Assembly: GCF_003611035.1 (NCBI RefSeq)
Contig: NZ_CP030033.1
Location: forward strand, 3,162,001 to 3,226,000
Length of the DNA: 64,000 bases
Direction of reading: 5' to 3'
Origin: Cryobacterium soli
GTDB taxonomy: Bacteria > Actinomycetota > Actinomycetes > Actinomycetales > Microbacteriaceae
Shown: piece by piece, positions 24,651 through 33,691 of the stretch
Numbering within the stretch: position 1 is the first letter of the stretch
Layout of the letters: every line of letters begins with the position of its first letter
Notes under the pieces: generated by a model
Database searches by the model: none
What the model was told of the DNA's origin: nothing
The model's input: the letters and a program-made list of their open reading frames with translations, nothing else
Position numbers and translations under genes: made by a program

Positions 24651-25268
24651 ATGACCACACGCTGGGCGCGCTTCGCCCGTGGGTGGATCGTCGCGGGTTT
24701 CTCCACGTTCGTCGCCGCGCTCTCGCACACCCTGGGCGGCGGCGCCGTTCCGGGGCTGTTGGCCGTCGTGGTGTCCCTGGCGTTCGCCGGTATCGTCTCG
24801 ATCGCGTTGTCCGGGCGCACCCTCTCCACCTGGCGTCTGGCCATTGCGGTCCTGGTCAGCCAAGTGATCTTCCACGGTCTGTTCTCCTTCGGCGGTGCTG
24901 GGGGGCAACTGGCCGTGGCGGATGCTCCTGCCGGTCACGCTCACGCCGCGGGCCAGGCCGTCATGCTGATGCCGGGTGAGACCGGCGAGATGTCCGCGGC
25001 CGGCCACGGCCTCATGATGCCGATGTACCACGTGCTTGCCGCGGTCATCACCGTGCTGGCGCTCCGGTTCGGTGAGCGTGCCTTCTGGAGCCTGTTCACC
25101 ACCCTGAAGGTGGCTCTGGGCGTTCTTGTCCGTGTCATCGCTCTTACTCCGGTACCCGGCATCCCGCGGGCCATTGTGGCCGTCTCGGCCTGGCTGCCGC
25201 CCCGCGACCAGCTCGTTCTGCTCAGTCCAATGCGGCACCGTGGGCCGCCGGTGCGCCTCGTCGCCTGA
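24651..25268 (+). CDS. Unrecognised His/Met-rich membrane protein (copy A) at the head of the copper block
   Basis: I do not recognise this 205-residue protein. It has about four membrane helices (about 10-32, 38-55, 65-83, 128-145), a His/Met-rich extracellular loop (GHAHAAGQAVMLMP, GHGLMMPMYH, about 100-128) and a basic C-terminal tail. Single histidines sit inside helices 1 (AALSH) and 3 (VIFHGLF). All these features recur in the paralog at 26750-27364, which suggests metal handling. The ATG follows AGGGAGA at 5 nt. It is divergent from pstS and starts an eight-gene same-strand block with YcnI and CopC genes, so a role in copper uptake or export is the best guess. Confidence 0.7.
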   Translation: MTTRWARFARGWIVAGFSTFVAALSHTLGGGAVPGLLAVVVSLAFAGIVSIALSGRTLSTWRLAIAVLVSQVIFHGLFSFGGAGGQLAVADAPAGHAHAAGQAVMLMPGETGEMSAAGHGLMMPMYHVLAAVITVLALRFGERAFWSLFTTLKVALGVLVRVIALTPVPGIPRAIVAVSAWLPPRDQLVLLSPMRHRGPPVRLVA

Positions 25269-25378
25269 AGCAGCCCTCAGGCTTTCCGACGTTGTGCCCC
25301 CATTTTGTCGACCCTGCCTGCCCGCCGTTCTGAGCGGTCCGCAGCCGGGGCGACCAGCCACGATCCCAAGGACCATTC

Positions 25379-26032
25379 ATGAAGCTCTCCACGCCCGTCT
25401 TCGCCGCCACCACGCTCCTCGGTGCCGGCCTGCTCGCCTTGTCTGCCCCGTTGGCCGCCAGCGCCCACGTCGAGGTCGAACCGTCCTCGACCGCCGCCGG
25501 CTCCTACAGCCTGCTCACCTTCTCCGTCGGCCACGGCTGCGACGGTTCGGCCACCACGGGCATCACCATCGACATCCCCGACACCATCACGAGCGTCACT
25601 CCCACCGTCAACCCCGGCTGGGACATCACCCCGTTGACCGACGGCCAGGTCAGCTACACCGCCCAGACACCGCTGGCCGACGGCTTGCGTACCACGTTCG
25701 CACTCAGCCTGCAGATCCCCGCCGATGCGGCCGCCGGCGACACTCTGGCCTTCCCTGTGCTTCAGACCTGCGAGGTCGGCGAGACCGACTGGTCAGAGCC
25801 CGTCGTCGAAGGTGAGGCCGAACCGGCGCACCCCGCACCGACACTGACCGTCACCGAGGCCGACGCCGAATCCGGCCACGACCACGGTGCCGCCGGGGAG
25901 GTCGCCGCCGCGGCCACCACGAGCACGGCCACGGATGACGTCCTCGCGCGGCTCCTCGGCATCGGCGGCCTCATCGTCGGCGCCGTCGGCCTGGTCGTGG
26001 CCGTCGCCTCCCGCCGCAAGAACGCGGCGTAG
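25379..26032 (+). CDS. YcnI-family (DUF1775) copper-associated membrane protein
   Basis: This 217-residue protein has a signal peptide ending near residue 29 (SAPLAASA), so that a mature N-terminal His (AHVEVEPS) is exposed. A DUF1775/YcnI beta domain (about 30-155) and a C-terminal membrane anchor (about 190-212) follow. In the characterised Bacillus protein, the N-terminal His and a Trp form a mono-histidine Cu(II) site; candidate Trp residues are in NPGWDI and ETDWSEP. A Glu/Asp/His-rich linker precedes the anchor (ESGHDHG). The start follows AAGGA. It is likely a copper-binding metallochaperone on the outer face, co-transcribed with the CopC-like gene 8 bp downstream. Confidence 0.88.
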   Translation: MKLSTPVFAATTLLGAGLLALSAPLAASAHVEVEPSSTAAGSYSLLTFSVGHGCDGSATTGITIDIPDTITSVTPTVNPGWDITPLTDGQVSYTAQTPLADGLRTTFALSLQIPADAAAGDTLAFPVLQTCEVGETDWSEPVVEGEAEPAHPAPTLTVTEADAESGHDHGAAGEVAAAATTSTATDDVLARLLGIGGLIVGAVGLVVAVASRRKNAA

Positions 26033-26040
26033 GCATCCCG

Positions 26041-26685
26041 ATGGCACGCCAGGGCACGGCCCGCCGGCACGCCGCACTCCTGCGGCGCTCGGCGCTGGCC
26101 GGGGTCGCGCTGGTCGTCGCAACGCTGGGTTGGTCCGCCGCCCCGGCGTTCGCGCACAACTACGTGGTCAGCACCACGCCGGCGGCTGGGTCGGTGGTGA
26201 CCGAACAGCCCGGCACCGTCGTCGTCACCACCAATGACAACCTGCTGGACCTCTCGGGGGAGGGCGCGGGGAGTGCCATGCAGGTGAGCGGCCCCACGGA
26301 AGCGCCGCGCTACTACGGCGACGGCTGCGCTACGGTGTCCGGGCCAAACCTCCAGGCCGACGTGCAGCTCGGCCAGCCGGGGCAGTACACAGTGGTGTGG
26401 CAGACGGTGTCGACCGATGGGCACTCCATCTCCGACACCTTCACCTTCACCTGGCAGCCCGACGCGAATCAGGTTCTCGCCGACGGGTCCGCCACGGCAC
26501 CGACGTGCGCGACCACCGGCGCCGGCACCGCCGCGGCCGACACGGATGCGGCAACCGACGCCGCCGACTCCGGCGACACGGCCGTCGGCGGCACAGACCT
26601 GCTTTGGATCGGGGGAGCCCTCGTGGCGATCCTCGCCGCGATCGGTCTGACCCTGCTGGTCCTGCGCAAGCGCCCCACCAACTAA
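26041..26685 (+). CDS. CopC-domain copper resistance protein (first copy)
   Basis: This 214-residue protein has a signal peptide (about 1-39, ending APAFA) that leaves a mature N-terminal His (HNYVVSTTPAAG), the first Cu(II) ligand of CopC proteins. A CopC beta sandwich (about 40-150) includes the conserved VSTDGHSISDTFTF strand, whose Asp/His supply further ligands. An Ala/Thr/Asp-rich linker and a C-terminal membrane helix (about 182-205) follow. It differs from standard CopC by a GEGAGSAMQVSGPTEAPRYY insertion and a Cys pair (DGCATV, TCATT). It starts 8 bp after ycnI, so the two are coupled. Confidence 0.86.
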   Translation: MARQGTARRHAALLRRSALAGVALVVATLGWSAAPAFAHNYVVSTTPAAGSVVTEQPGTVVVTTNDNLLDLSGEGAGSAMQVSGPTEAPRYYGDGCATVSGPNLQADVQLGQPGQYTVVWQTVSTDGHSISDTFTFTWQPDANQVLADGSATAPTCATTGAGTAAADTDAATDAADSGDTAVGGTDLLWIGGALVAILAAIGLTLLVLRKRPTN

Positions 26686-26749
26686 CAGCGCGCCCGCACG
26701 CCCCCGCCGGTCGACGACCGGGTCGGGCTCACCTCCCCAGGAGACGCAG

Positions 26750-27364
26750 ATGGATACCAGATGGGCGCGGCTCGCTCGCGGCTGGGTCACCGCTGTCGTC
26801 TCGGTCGTCGTCGCCGCCGTCTCGCACGTCGCGGGCGGCGGCGCACTCCCCGGTTCCCTCGGGGCGGTGCTCGCTCTCACCTTCGCGGGGCTGGCCAGTG
26901 TGGCCCTGGCCGGCAAGACACTGTCCAAGCTGCGTCTGTCAGCGTCCGTGATGGTCAGCCAGTTCGCTTTCCATGCCCTGTTCGGGCTGGGCGCCGGTTC
27001 GGCGCCGATGTCGATGACCGACCCTGGTTCAGGACACCAGCACGGAACCATGATGGTCGGGATGACCGCGCCGGCCGGCTCTCCCCAGGCGATGAACGTC
27101 GATACGTCGATGTGGCTCGCACATGCGGTCGCTGCAGTGATCACCATCGTCCTGCTCCGCCGGGGAGAGCGGGCGTTCTGGGCGTTGCTGGCCCTGGCCC
27201 GCACCGCACTCGTTGCCGTGCTCCCACCGTTTCTCCACACGTTCTGCCCCACCTCGGCCGCACCGGTCCGGCTCCGTTTCGCGCTCGGCGACCGTCCCGT
27301 GCTGCGAGATCTCGTCGTGCTGGGGGCGGGGCGTTCGCTCCGCGGACCGCCGGCGCTGGCCTGA
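26750..27364 (+). CDS. Unrecognised His/Met-rich membrane protein (copy B)
   Basis: This 204-residue paralog of the protein at 24651-25268 has the same opening (DTRWARLARGW versus TTRWARFARGW). It shares the helix-1 His (AAVSH), the helix-3 His (FAFHALF), a Met/His-rich loop (SMTDPGSGHQHGTMMVGM, about 86-103), a following helix with His (MWLAHAVAAVI) and the RGPP tail. An AGGAG ribosome-binding site precedes the ATG. The two copies bracket ycnI and the first CopC gene, so the block probably grew by duplicating a unit and then diverging. Its function is not known; copper transport or sensing at the membrane is inferred from context. Confidence 0.7.
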   Translation: MDTRWARLARGWVTAVVSVVVAAVSHVAGGGALPGSLGAVLALTFAGLASVALAGKTLSKLRLSASVMVSQFAFHALFGLGAGSAPMSMTDPGSGHQHGTMMVGMTAPAGSPQAMNVDTSMWLAHAVAAVITIVLLRRGERAFWALLALARTALVAVLPPFLHTFCPTSAAPVRLRFALGDRPVLRDLVVLGAGRSLRGPPALA

Positions 27365-27527
27365 CCCCGACTGGACCGGCCCCGCTGATCCAGTAGTCCC
27401 GCCGCGGTGACATCCTCGTCCCCGCGCCGGCCCGCCGCGCCCGCTGCGCACCACCCGGGCGTTGCCTGCCGACGGCATTCCCGTTGTCGACCCATTCCGG
27501 TTCCTGAACGACCCTTGGAGCAGATGC

Positions 27528-28106
27528 ATGTCCAGATCCACTGTCTCTCGCCGTGCAGCCGTGACACTGCTCGGCCTGCTGGCCGGAGCGCTGATCGTCG
27601 GGGCGACCCCTCTGTCGGCCAGCGCACACGACCAGGTGCTGTCCACGGCGCCCGCCTCGCAGGAACATCTCGAGGTCGCGCCCACCGAGGTGAGCATGGT
27701 GTTCTCCGACGCCGTGCTCGACCTCGGCGCCACGATCCTCGTCGTCGACGAGGCCGGCGCCGACTGGGCGCAGGGCGACGTGCGCATCGCCGGGAGCGCG
27801 GCCAGCCAGGGATTGAACGGTGATCTACCCGACGGGCGTTACCAGGTGCGCTGGCGCGTCGTCTCGGCCGACGGCCACCCGATCTCCGGCACGTTCGATT
27901 TCGCGATCGGCGAGGTAGCCCCTGCGGCACCGGACCGTCCGGCCTCACCGTCGGTGGCGCCGACACTGCAGGCCGCCACAGACTCCGACTCCGGCCGGAA
28001 CTCTGTGGCCGAACCGTCCTTCATCCTGATCGGGCTCGGCGGCGCCGTCGCCGGTTTCCTCATCTTCGTCCTCATCCTTACTCTCAGAAAGAGAACCACC
28101 CCATGA
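27528..28106 (+). CDS. CopC-domain copper resistance protein (second copy)
   Basis: This 192-residue protein is a classic CopC. It has a signal peptide (about 1-33) releasing a mature N-terminal His (HDQVLSTAPASQEHLE), the EVSMVFSDAV strand and the closing VVSADGHPISGTFDFAIG motif with the second Cu(II) site. A linker and one C-terminal membrane helix (about 163-186) follow. The ATG at 27528 is preceded by GGAG; an in-frame ATG at 27462 would add a non-signal extension. Its stop overlaps the start of the PCu(A)C gene (ATGA). Together they could receive Cu(II) and pass Cu(I) to a membrane acceptor. Confidence 0.9.
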   Translation: MSRSTVSRRAAVTLLGLLAGALIVGATPLSASAHDQVLSTAPASQEHLEVAPTEVSMVFSDAVLDLGATILVVDEAGADWAQGDVRIAGSAASQGLNGDLPDGRYQVRWRVVSADGHPISGTFDFAIGEVAPAAPDRPASPSVAPTLQAATDSDSGRNSVAEPSFILIGLGGAVAGFLIFVLILTLRKRTTP

Positions 28107-28675
28107 ACACAGCGTTCACCACCAAGACCAAGACCAAGACCCTGCCGACACTGCTGCTGCTGGCCGTGACCACCCTCTTCGCGGCCACGGGATGCGCAGC
28201 CTCGTCAGAGTCCGCGACTCCCACAGCCAGCGCCTCGGCCGCCGATTCGATCACCATCGAGGATGCCTGGGTCAAGGCGGCCGACGATGGCATGTCCGCG
28301 GCCTTCGGCACTCTCGAGAACTCCGGCGACACCGACATCACAGTGGTTTCCGCGGAGTCCCCGGCCTCGACGATGATCGAACTGCACGAGACCGTGGAGA
28401 ACGACGCCGGCGAAATGGTCATGCAGGCCAAGAAGGGAGGCTTCGTCATCCCGGCGGGCGGGTCCCTCGAGCTGGCCCCCGGAGCGAACCACATCATGCT
28501 GATGGGCCTCACCGCGCCGCTGGTCGCCGGTGACGACGCCACCTTCACCCTCACTCTGTCCGACGGATCCAGCTACGAGTTCACCGCCCCGGCGAAGGAC
28601 TACACCGGAGCCAACGAGACCTACGAGGGCGACATGGACATGGACATGGACATGGACTCGGACACGGCGAACTGA
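28103..28675 (+). CDS. PCu(A)C-type periplasmic copper chaperone lipoprotein
   Basis: This 190-residue protein has a lipoprotein signal peptide (lipobox ATGC, about residues 29-32) and a PCu(A)C domain (about 48-165). The Cu(I) ligand set H(x)nM is visible as HETVENDAGEMVMQ and NHIMLMGL. Members deliver Cu(I) to the CuA site of cytochrome c oxidase or to Sco. The extreme C-terminus is an unusual acidic Met tail of repeated Asp-Met pairs, encoded by a (GACATG)4 hexanucleotide repeat. That tail could be an additional metal-binding extension. It is coupled to copC upstream (ATGA) and the DyP gene downstream (TGATG). Confidence 0.9.
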   Translation: MNTAFTTKTKTKTLPTLLLLAVTTLFAATGCAASSESATPTASASAADSITIEDAWVKAADDGMSAAFGTLENSGDTDITVVSAESPASTMIELHETVENDAGEMVMQAKKGGFVIPAGGSLELAPGANHIMLMGLTAPLVAGDDATFTLTLSDGSSYEFTAPAKDYTGANETYEGDMDMDMDMDSDTAN

Positions 28676-29898
28676 TGGACGACGATCAGCACTCCGCTGA
28701 TCGCCGGGTCAGCCGGCGGCATCTCCTCCTGGGGGGTGCCGCCGCCGGGCTCGGCGCCGCGGCCTCTGTCGGCATCGCGGCAGCGGTCACCCACACCGGT
28801 GAGCCGGTAGCGGTCGCCGATGTCGACCTCAACGGGAGGCGCACCGTGCCGTTCTACGGTGTGCACCAGGCCGGCATCGAGACCGTGCCGCAGGCGCAGG
28901 TGACCTACCTCGCCCTCGACCTGCTCGACACCGTCGACGCCGGCGCCCTGAAACGGATGATGCGGATCCTCACCGGGGATGCCGCTCAGCTGACTCAGGG
29001 CGAAAGCGCGCTGGCCGATTCCGAACCCGAACTCGCTCTGGTGCCGGCCCGGCTCACGGTGACCTTCGGCTTCGGGCCCGGCCTCGTCGCGCGCACGGCC
29101 AAGCCGGCGCCGAGCTGGCTGCGACCGTTGCCGGCCTTCACCATCGACCGCCTCGAGGACGCCTGGACCGGCGGTGACCTGCTCATCCAGGTCGCCGCGG
29201 ACGATCAGCTCACGGTGGCCCACGCCACCCGGATGCTCCTGAAAGACACCAGGTCCTTCGCCAGCCTGCGCTGGACCCAGTCGGGTTTCCGCCGGGCGCC
29301 GGGCTCGGAGAAGCCGGGCACCACCATGCGCAACCTCTTCGGCCAGGTCGACGGCACCGTCAACCTGACGCCCGGCAGCGCGGACTTCGAGAAGCTGGTC
29401 TGGGGCACATCCTCCCCGGGCTGGCTCGCCGGCGGCACCGGCCTGGTGTTCAGGCGCATCGCGATGGACCTCGACAAATGGGACAAACTCGACCGCGGCG
29501 GGCGGGAGTCCGCCGTGGGGCGCACCCTGGCCGTCGGTGCACCGCTGACGGGCACGAAGGAATCCGACGAACCCGACTTCGCCGCCACCACGGCGATCGG
29601 GTTCCCGGTCATCCCCGAGTACTCGCACATGCGCCGGGCCCGCTCCGAGAACCCCGACGAGCGCATCTTCCGCCGCGGCTACAACTACGACGACGTGCCG
29701 ACCCACACAGCGGTGTCCAACTCCGGGTTGCTGTTCGTGTCGTTCCAGGCGGATGTCGACGCCCAGTTCGTACCGGTGCAGAAGCGCCTCGACGACCTCG
29801 ACCTGCTCAACGAGTGGATCACCCCGGTCGGCTCCGCCGTCTTTGCCGTCCCACCCGGCTGCACCAGCTCGGGATACATCGGCGACACCCTTTTCTGA
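28675..29898 (+). CDS. Tat-exported DyP-type heme peroxidase
   Basis: This 407-residue peroxidase has a twin-arginine signal (SRRHLLLGG with R14-R15) and a full DyP fold. The family's GxxDG motif is GQVDG at 223-227, the proximal heme ligand is probably H318 in EYSHMRRA, and the distal Arg lies nearby (RIFRRGYNYD). It uses H2O2 to oxidise dyes, phenolics or, as EfeB-like proteins are reported to do, to act on heme. Its position between the PCu(A)C chaperone and a PepSY membrane protein suggests oxidative or iron/heme chemistry linked to copper handling. It has a TGATG start overlap with the upstream gene. Confidence 0.9.
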   Translation: MDDDQHSADRRVSRRHLLLGGAAAGLGAAASVGIAAAVTHTGEPVAVADVDLNGRRTVPFYGVHQAGIETVPQAQVTYLALDLLDTVDAGALKRMMRILTGDAAQLTQGESALADSEPELALVPARLTVTFGFGPGLVARTAKPAPSWLRPLPAFTIDRLEDAWTGGDLLIQVAADDQLTVAHATRMLLKDTRSFASLRWTQSGFRRAPGSEKPGTTMRNLFGQVDGTVNLTPGSADFEKLVWGTSSPGWLAGGTGLVFRRIAMDLDKWDKLDRGGRESAVGRTLAVGAPLTGTKESDEPDFAATTAIGFPVIPEYSHMRRARSENPDERIFRRGYNYDDVPTHTAVSNSGLLFVSFQADVDAQFVPVQKRLDDLDLLNEWITPVGSAVFAVPPGCTSSGYIGDTLF

Positions 29899-29927
29899 CT
29901 CACCTCCACCACCCCGAAGGACTTCTC

Positions 29928-31361
29928 ATGACCACCATCCTCACCACCGAAGACACCCCGCCGCCCACCCCGGACCAGCCCGGTACCCCACCCGGGAACC
30001 AGCCCTGGTTCGGCGCGTTCCTGCTCCGTCTGCACTTCTACGCCGGCGTCCTGGTCGGCCCGTTCATCCTCGTCGCCGCCCTCAGCGGCGCCCTCTACGC
30101 CGCCACCCCGCAACTCGAGCAGGCCGTCTACGCGCACGAGCTGCACGCGCCGGTCTCCGACACGACCCTGCCGTTGGCCGACCAGATCGAAGCCGCCCAG
30201 GCCGTCGTCGGTGACGAGGGTGCCCTCGTGGCCGTGCGCCCAGCGCCCAACGACGGCGACACCACCCGGGTCATGTTCACCGGCGAGGGCCTCGGCGAGA
30301 GCGAGTCCCGGGCCATCTTCGTCGACCCCGCCACAGCGGAGGTCCGGGGCGACCTCACCGCCTACGGCACCAGCGGTGTGCTGCCGCTGCGCACCTGGAT
30401 CGACCAGTTCCACCGCAACCTGCACCTGGGCGACGTCGGTCGCCTCTACAGCGAGCTCGCCGCGAGCTGGCTCGGCGTCGTGGTCCTGGCCGGGGCCGCC
30501 ATGTGGGTCATCCGCATCCGCCGGGTTCGCGCCAAGAAAGACCTGCTGCGGCCCAACAACAAGGTCAGGGGATACCGCCGCTTGTTCAGCTGGCATGCCT
30601 CCACGGGCATTTGGCTTCTGGTCGGCGCCCTGTTCCTCTCGGCGACGGGCATCACCTGGTCGCAGTACGCGGGCCAGAACGTCTCCGACCTGCGGGCCGC
30701 GTTCAACCTCGGCACGCCGTCGATTTCCACCGACCTCGGCGAGGCTGCCACGGTGCCCGCCGGTGAGCACGCCGGCCACGGCACCGCCACGGCATCCACG
30801 GCGGTCATCGAGCCGGCCACCTTCGACGCGGTCCTAGCCGTGGCGCGGACCGTCAACGTGAACACCGGACTTGTCGAGATCCGTCCGCCGTCCGCCGCGG
30901 GGCAGGCCTGGGTGGTGCAGGAGATCCAGCGCAGCTTCCCCACCGAGGTGGACTCCGTCGCCGTCGACGGCAGCACCCTCCAGGTCACCGACCGGGTCGA
31001 CTTCGCCGACTTCAACCTGGCCGCCAAGCTCACCCGCTGGGGCATCGACACCCACATGGGCACCATGTTCGGGCTGGCCAACCAGCTCGTCCTCCTGGCC
31101 ACGGCCCTCGGCCTGGCCGCGATGGTCGGCTGGGGGTACCTGATGTGGTGGAAGCGTCGCCCCACCCGCGGCGGGGCGAGAATGGGCCGCCCGGCCCCGG
31201 CCGGCGCGCTCGCCCGCGCCCCGTGGTGGGGTGTGCTGGCGGTGATATTCGGCGCCCTCGTGGTCGGACTGTTCTTCCCGCTGGTGGGCATCAGCCTGCT
31301 GGTCTTCATCGTGGTCGACGCCCTCCTGAGCCTCCGCGCTCCGCGGAGCACCCCGAGCTGA
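29928..31361 (+). CDS. PepSY-associated TM protein (PiuB/iron-reductase-like)
   Basis: This 477-residue membrane protein has four to five helices. The first is LRLHFYAGVLVGPFILVAALSGALYA (about 35-60), a classic PepSY_TM start; others lie near 180-200, 220-245, 375-400 and 430-460. PepSY domains occupy the extracellular loops (about 80-150, 285-355). Conserved histidines in FHRNLHLG and SWHASTG are candidate heme or metal ligands, as in PiuB-type proteins thought to reduce ferric complexes. The start follows AAGGA. It is the last gene of the copper/peroxidase block, before a strong hairpin. Confidence 0.87.
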   Translation: MTTILTTEDTPPPTPDQPGTPPGNQPWFGAFLLRLHFYAGVLVGPFILVAALSGALYAATPQLEQAVYAHELHAPVSDTTLPLADQIEAAQAVVGDEGALVAVRPAPNDGDTTRVMFTGEGLGESESRAIFVDPATAEVRGDLTAYGTSGVLPLRTWIDQFHRNLHLGDVGRLYSELAASWLGVVVLAGAAMWVIRIRRVRAKKDLLRPNNKVRGYRRLFSWHASTGIWLLVGALFLSATGITWSQYAGQNVSDLRAAFNLGTPSISTDLGEAATVPAGEHAGHGTATASTAVIEPATFDAVLAVARTVNVNTGLVEIRPPSAAGQAWVVQEIQRSFPTEVDSVAVDGSTLQVTDRVDFADFNLAAKLTRWGIDTHMGTMFGLANQLVLLATALGLAAMVGWGYLMWWKRRPTRGGARMGRPAPAGALARAPWWGVLAVIFGALVVGLFFPLVGISLLVFIVVDALLSLRAPRSTPS

Positions 31362-31369
31362 CCCCACCA

Positions 31370-31412
31370 CCACCGGGCGACCGCTCACAGATCGTGAGGT
31401 GCCGCCCGGTGG
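31370..31412 (+). terminator. Terminator hairpin after the copper block
   Basis: CCACCGGGCG (31370-31379) and CGCCCGGTGG (31403-31412) form a perfect stem with an inner CTCAC/GTGAG stem. It lies 9 bp after the PepSY gene stop and before the recQ promoter. Confidence 0.65.
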
Positions 31413-31428
31413 CGTCGGTGGGCGCGGG

Positions 31429-31434
31429 TAGAGT
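31429..31434 (+). promoter_or_regulatory. -10 element of recQ (leaderless)
   Basis: TAGAGT ends 6 nt before the GTG at 31441 and there is no ribosome-binding site. The same hexamer and spacing occur before the MocR gene. Confidence 0.45.
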
Positions 31435-31440
31435 TGGCGG

Positions 31441-33495
31441 GTGAGTTGGAACGCCGAGATACCGTGGGATCCTGACGAGTTCGAGCCACCGGACGACTTC
31501 GATGCCCCACCGCCCCCAGACCCCTACGGTCAGGGCGGTTCCGCTCTGCCCGCCGCCCGGCAGGGTGCATCCGCCCCAGCCGGCGCCGGCCCTGTCGACT
31601 TCGGCGACTACGCCCCGCCCGCCGGCGGCGCCACGCTGCTCGCGCCGCCGCCGCCGAAGCGCGCCACCGCCAAGTTCGCCTCCGCCGCCGAAGCCCTGCA
31701 CACGGTCTTCGGTTACGACTCCTTCCGCGGCGAGCAGGCCCAGATCATCGACCAGCTCATCAATGGTGGCGACGCCGTGGTGCTCATGCCCACCGGTGGC
31801 GGTAAGAGCCTCTGCTACCAGATCCCGTCGCTCGTGCGCGAGGGCACCGGCATCGTCATCTCCCCGCTGATCGCTCTCATGCAAGACCAGGTGGATGCGC
31901 TCACCCTCGTCGGTGTCCGCGCCGCTTTCCTCAACTCCAGCCAGGACTCCGCCGCCCGCAGCCAGGTCGAACGCGACTACCTCGCCGGCAACCTCGACCT
32001 GCTCTACGTCGCCCCGGAGCGGCTCAGCAACGAGGCCACCAAGCGGTTCCTCGACCGCGGAACCATCGCCCTGTTCGCCATCGACGAGGCGCACTGTGTG
32101 TCCCAGTGGGGCCACGACTTCCGCCCCGACTACCTCGCGCTGTCCGAGCTGGCCGACCGGTGGCCCGACGTGCCGCGCATCGCGCTCACCGCCACGGCCA
32201 CCGACGCCACCCACAAGGAGCTCACCGAGCGCCTGCAGATGGGCGAGGCGCAGCACTTCGTCGCCAGTTTCGACCGGCCCAACATCCAGTACCGCATCGT
32301 GGGCAAGAACGAGCCCCGCAAGCAGCTGCTCAGCTTTATCAAGGCCGAGCACCCCACCGACGCCGGCATCGTCTACGCGCTCAGCCGAAAAACCGTCGAA
32401 CAGACCGCGGAGTTCCTCCGCGCCAACGGCCTCAACGCCTATCCGTACCACGCGGGCCTCGACCAGGGACTGCGTGCCCGCACCCAGTCCAGGTTCCTCC
32501 GCGAAGAGGGCGTCATCATCGTCGCCACCATCGCGTTCGGCATGGGCATCGACAAGCCGGATGTGCGCTTCGTCGCCCACATCGACCTGCCCAAGTCCGT
32601 CGAGGGCTACTACCAGGAGACCGGCCGGGCCGGACGTGACGGCCTGCCGTCCACCGGCTGGCTCGCCTACGGCCTGCAGGATGTCGTGCAGCAGCGCCGT
32701 ATGATCGACGAGTCGCCCGGCGACCTGGCGCATAGGCGCAAGATGAGCGCCCACTTGGATGCCATGCTGGCCCTCTGCGAGACCGTGCACTGCCGCCGGG
32801 TCAACCTGCTGCGCTATTTCGGCCAGGCCAGCGAGCCCTGCGGCAACTGCGACACCTGCCTCACCCCGCCAGAGGCGTGGGACGGCACCGTGCCCGCCCA
32901 GAAACTGCTCTCCACGATCGTGCGCCTGCTCCGGGAGCGCAACCAGCGTTTCGGCGCCGGCCAGCTCATCGACATCCTGCGCGGCAAGACCACACCGCGC
33001 ACCACCCAGCACAGCCACGATCAGCTGGCCACCTGGGGGATCGGCGCCGACCTCACCGACCAGCAGTGGCGCGGCGTCGTGCGACAGTTGCTCGCCCAGG
33101 GTCTCATCGCCACCTCCGGCGAGTACGGCACCCTGATTCTCACCGAGGCCGCCGCCGAGGTACTGGCCGGCACCCGCGCCGTGCAGCTGCGCAGCGAACC
33201 CGACCGGCCGCTCAAGCGCACCCCCGCCGCCCGCGCTGCCACCGCGAAGGCCGGGCTCGCCGAGCTCAGCCCGGAGCAGGAAACCCTGTTCCAGGCCCTG
33301 CGCGCCTGGCGCAGCACCACCTCGCGCGAGCAGGGCGTGCCCGCCTACGTCGTCTTCGGCGACGCCACCCTGATCGCCGTCGCCGCGGCGAAGCCGCGCA
33401 CCCTGGCCGACCTCGACGGCATCACCGGCGTCGGCGCCAAGAAGCTCGACTCCTACGGCGAGGCTCTGCTCGAAGTCGTCGCCGCCAACGCCTGA
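31441..33495 (+). CDS. recQ: ATP-dependent DNA helicase RecQ
   Basis: This 684-residue 3'-5' DNA helicase acts in repair and fork processing. After an 80-residue acidic, Pro-rich N-terminal extension come helicase motifs [13 protein letters not shown] (motif 0), [11 protein letters not shown] (K122) and DEAH (215-218). The second RecA lobe carries [16 protein letters not shown] and [10 protein letters not shown]. The RecQ zinc-binding cysteines are in CGNCDTC, followed by a winged helix (about 485-560). A C-terminal HRDC domain (about 610-684) completes the bacterial RecQ layout. The N-terminal extension is unusual in length. It is a single gene with its own promoter and a strong terminator. 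Confidence 0.95.
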   Translation: MSWNAEIPWDPDEFEPPDDFDAPPPPDPYGQGGSALPAARQGASAPAGAGPVDFGDYAPPAGGATLLAPPPPKRATAKFASAAEALHTVFGYDSFRGEQAQIIDQLINGGDAVVLMPTGGGKSLCYQIPSLVREGTGIVISPLIALMQDQVDALTLVGVRAAFLNSSQDSAARSQVERDYLAGNLDLLYVAPERLSNEATKRFLDRGTIALFAIDEAHCVSQWGHDFRPDYLALSELADRWPDVPRIALTATATDATHKELTERLQMGEAQHFVASFDRPNIQYRIVGKNEPRKQLLSFIKAEHPTDAGIVYALSRKTVEQTAEFLRANGLNAYPYHAGLDQGLRARTQSRFLREEGVIIVATIAFGMGIDKPDVRFVAHIDLPKSVEGYYQETGRAGRDGLPSTGWLAYGLQDVVQQRRMIDESPGDLAHRRKMSAHLDAMLALCETVHCRRVNLLRYFGQASEPCGNCDTCLTPPEAWDGTVPAQKLLSTIVRLLRERNQRFGAGQLIDILRGKTTPRTTQHSHDQLATWGIGADLTDQQWRGVVRQLLAQGLIATSGEYGTLILTEAAAEVLAGTRAVQLRSEPDRPLKRTPAARAATAKAGLAELSPEQETLFQALRAWRSTTSREQGVPAYVVFGDATLIAVAAAKPRTLADLDGITGVGAKKLDSYGEALLEVVAANA

Positions 33496-33576
33496 CCGGA
33501 CCCGGTCGCGCGCCACGGTCTTTGTCGCCCATCGCAGGTGCATCCGTCGCCTTCTTGTAGAAGAGCTACAGTCCGA

Positions 33577-33604
33577 GCGCGGGGGCCCGCGCCCTTTTTT
33601 GTAG
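33577..33604 (+). terminator. Intrinsic terminator of recQ
   Basis: GCGCGGG (33577-33583) pairs with CCCGCGC (33586-33592) around GG, followed by CC and a seven-T-rich run (TTTTTTGT). A smaller TGTAG/CTACA stem lies just before. This is the clearest rho-independent terminator in the window. Confidence 0.85.
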
Positions 33605-33691
33605 CCCCGTCACGCACTATTTCCGCGCGCGAGCCGCCCGACCTAACGTGGTCGAACACTCCCCAGCCGCGCGAAGACGTAAGGACCAATG

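Noticed and set aside
31306..33543. About 745-residue minus-strand open frame opposite recQ
   Set aside because: Antisense shadow of a complete RecQ helicase; low-complexity Gly/Val-rich composition and no domain.
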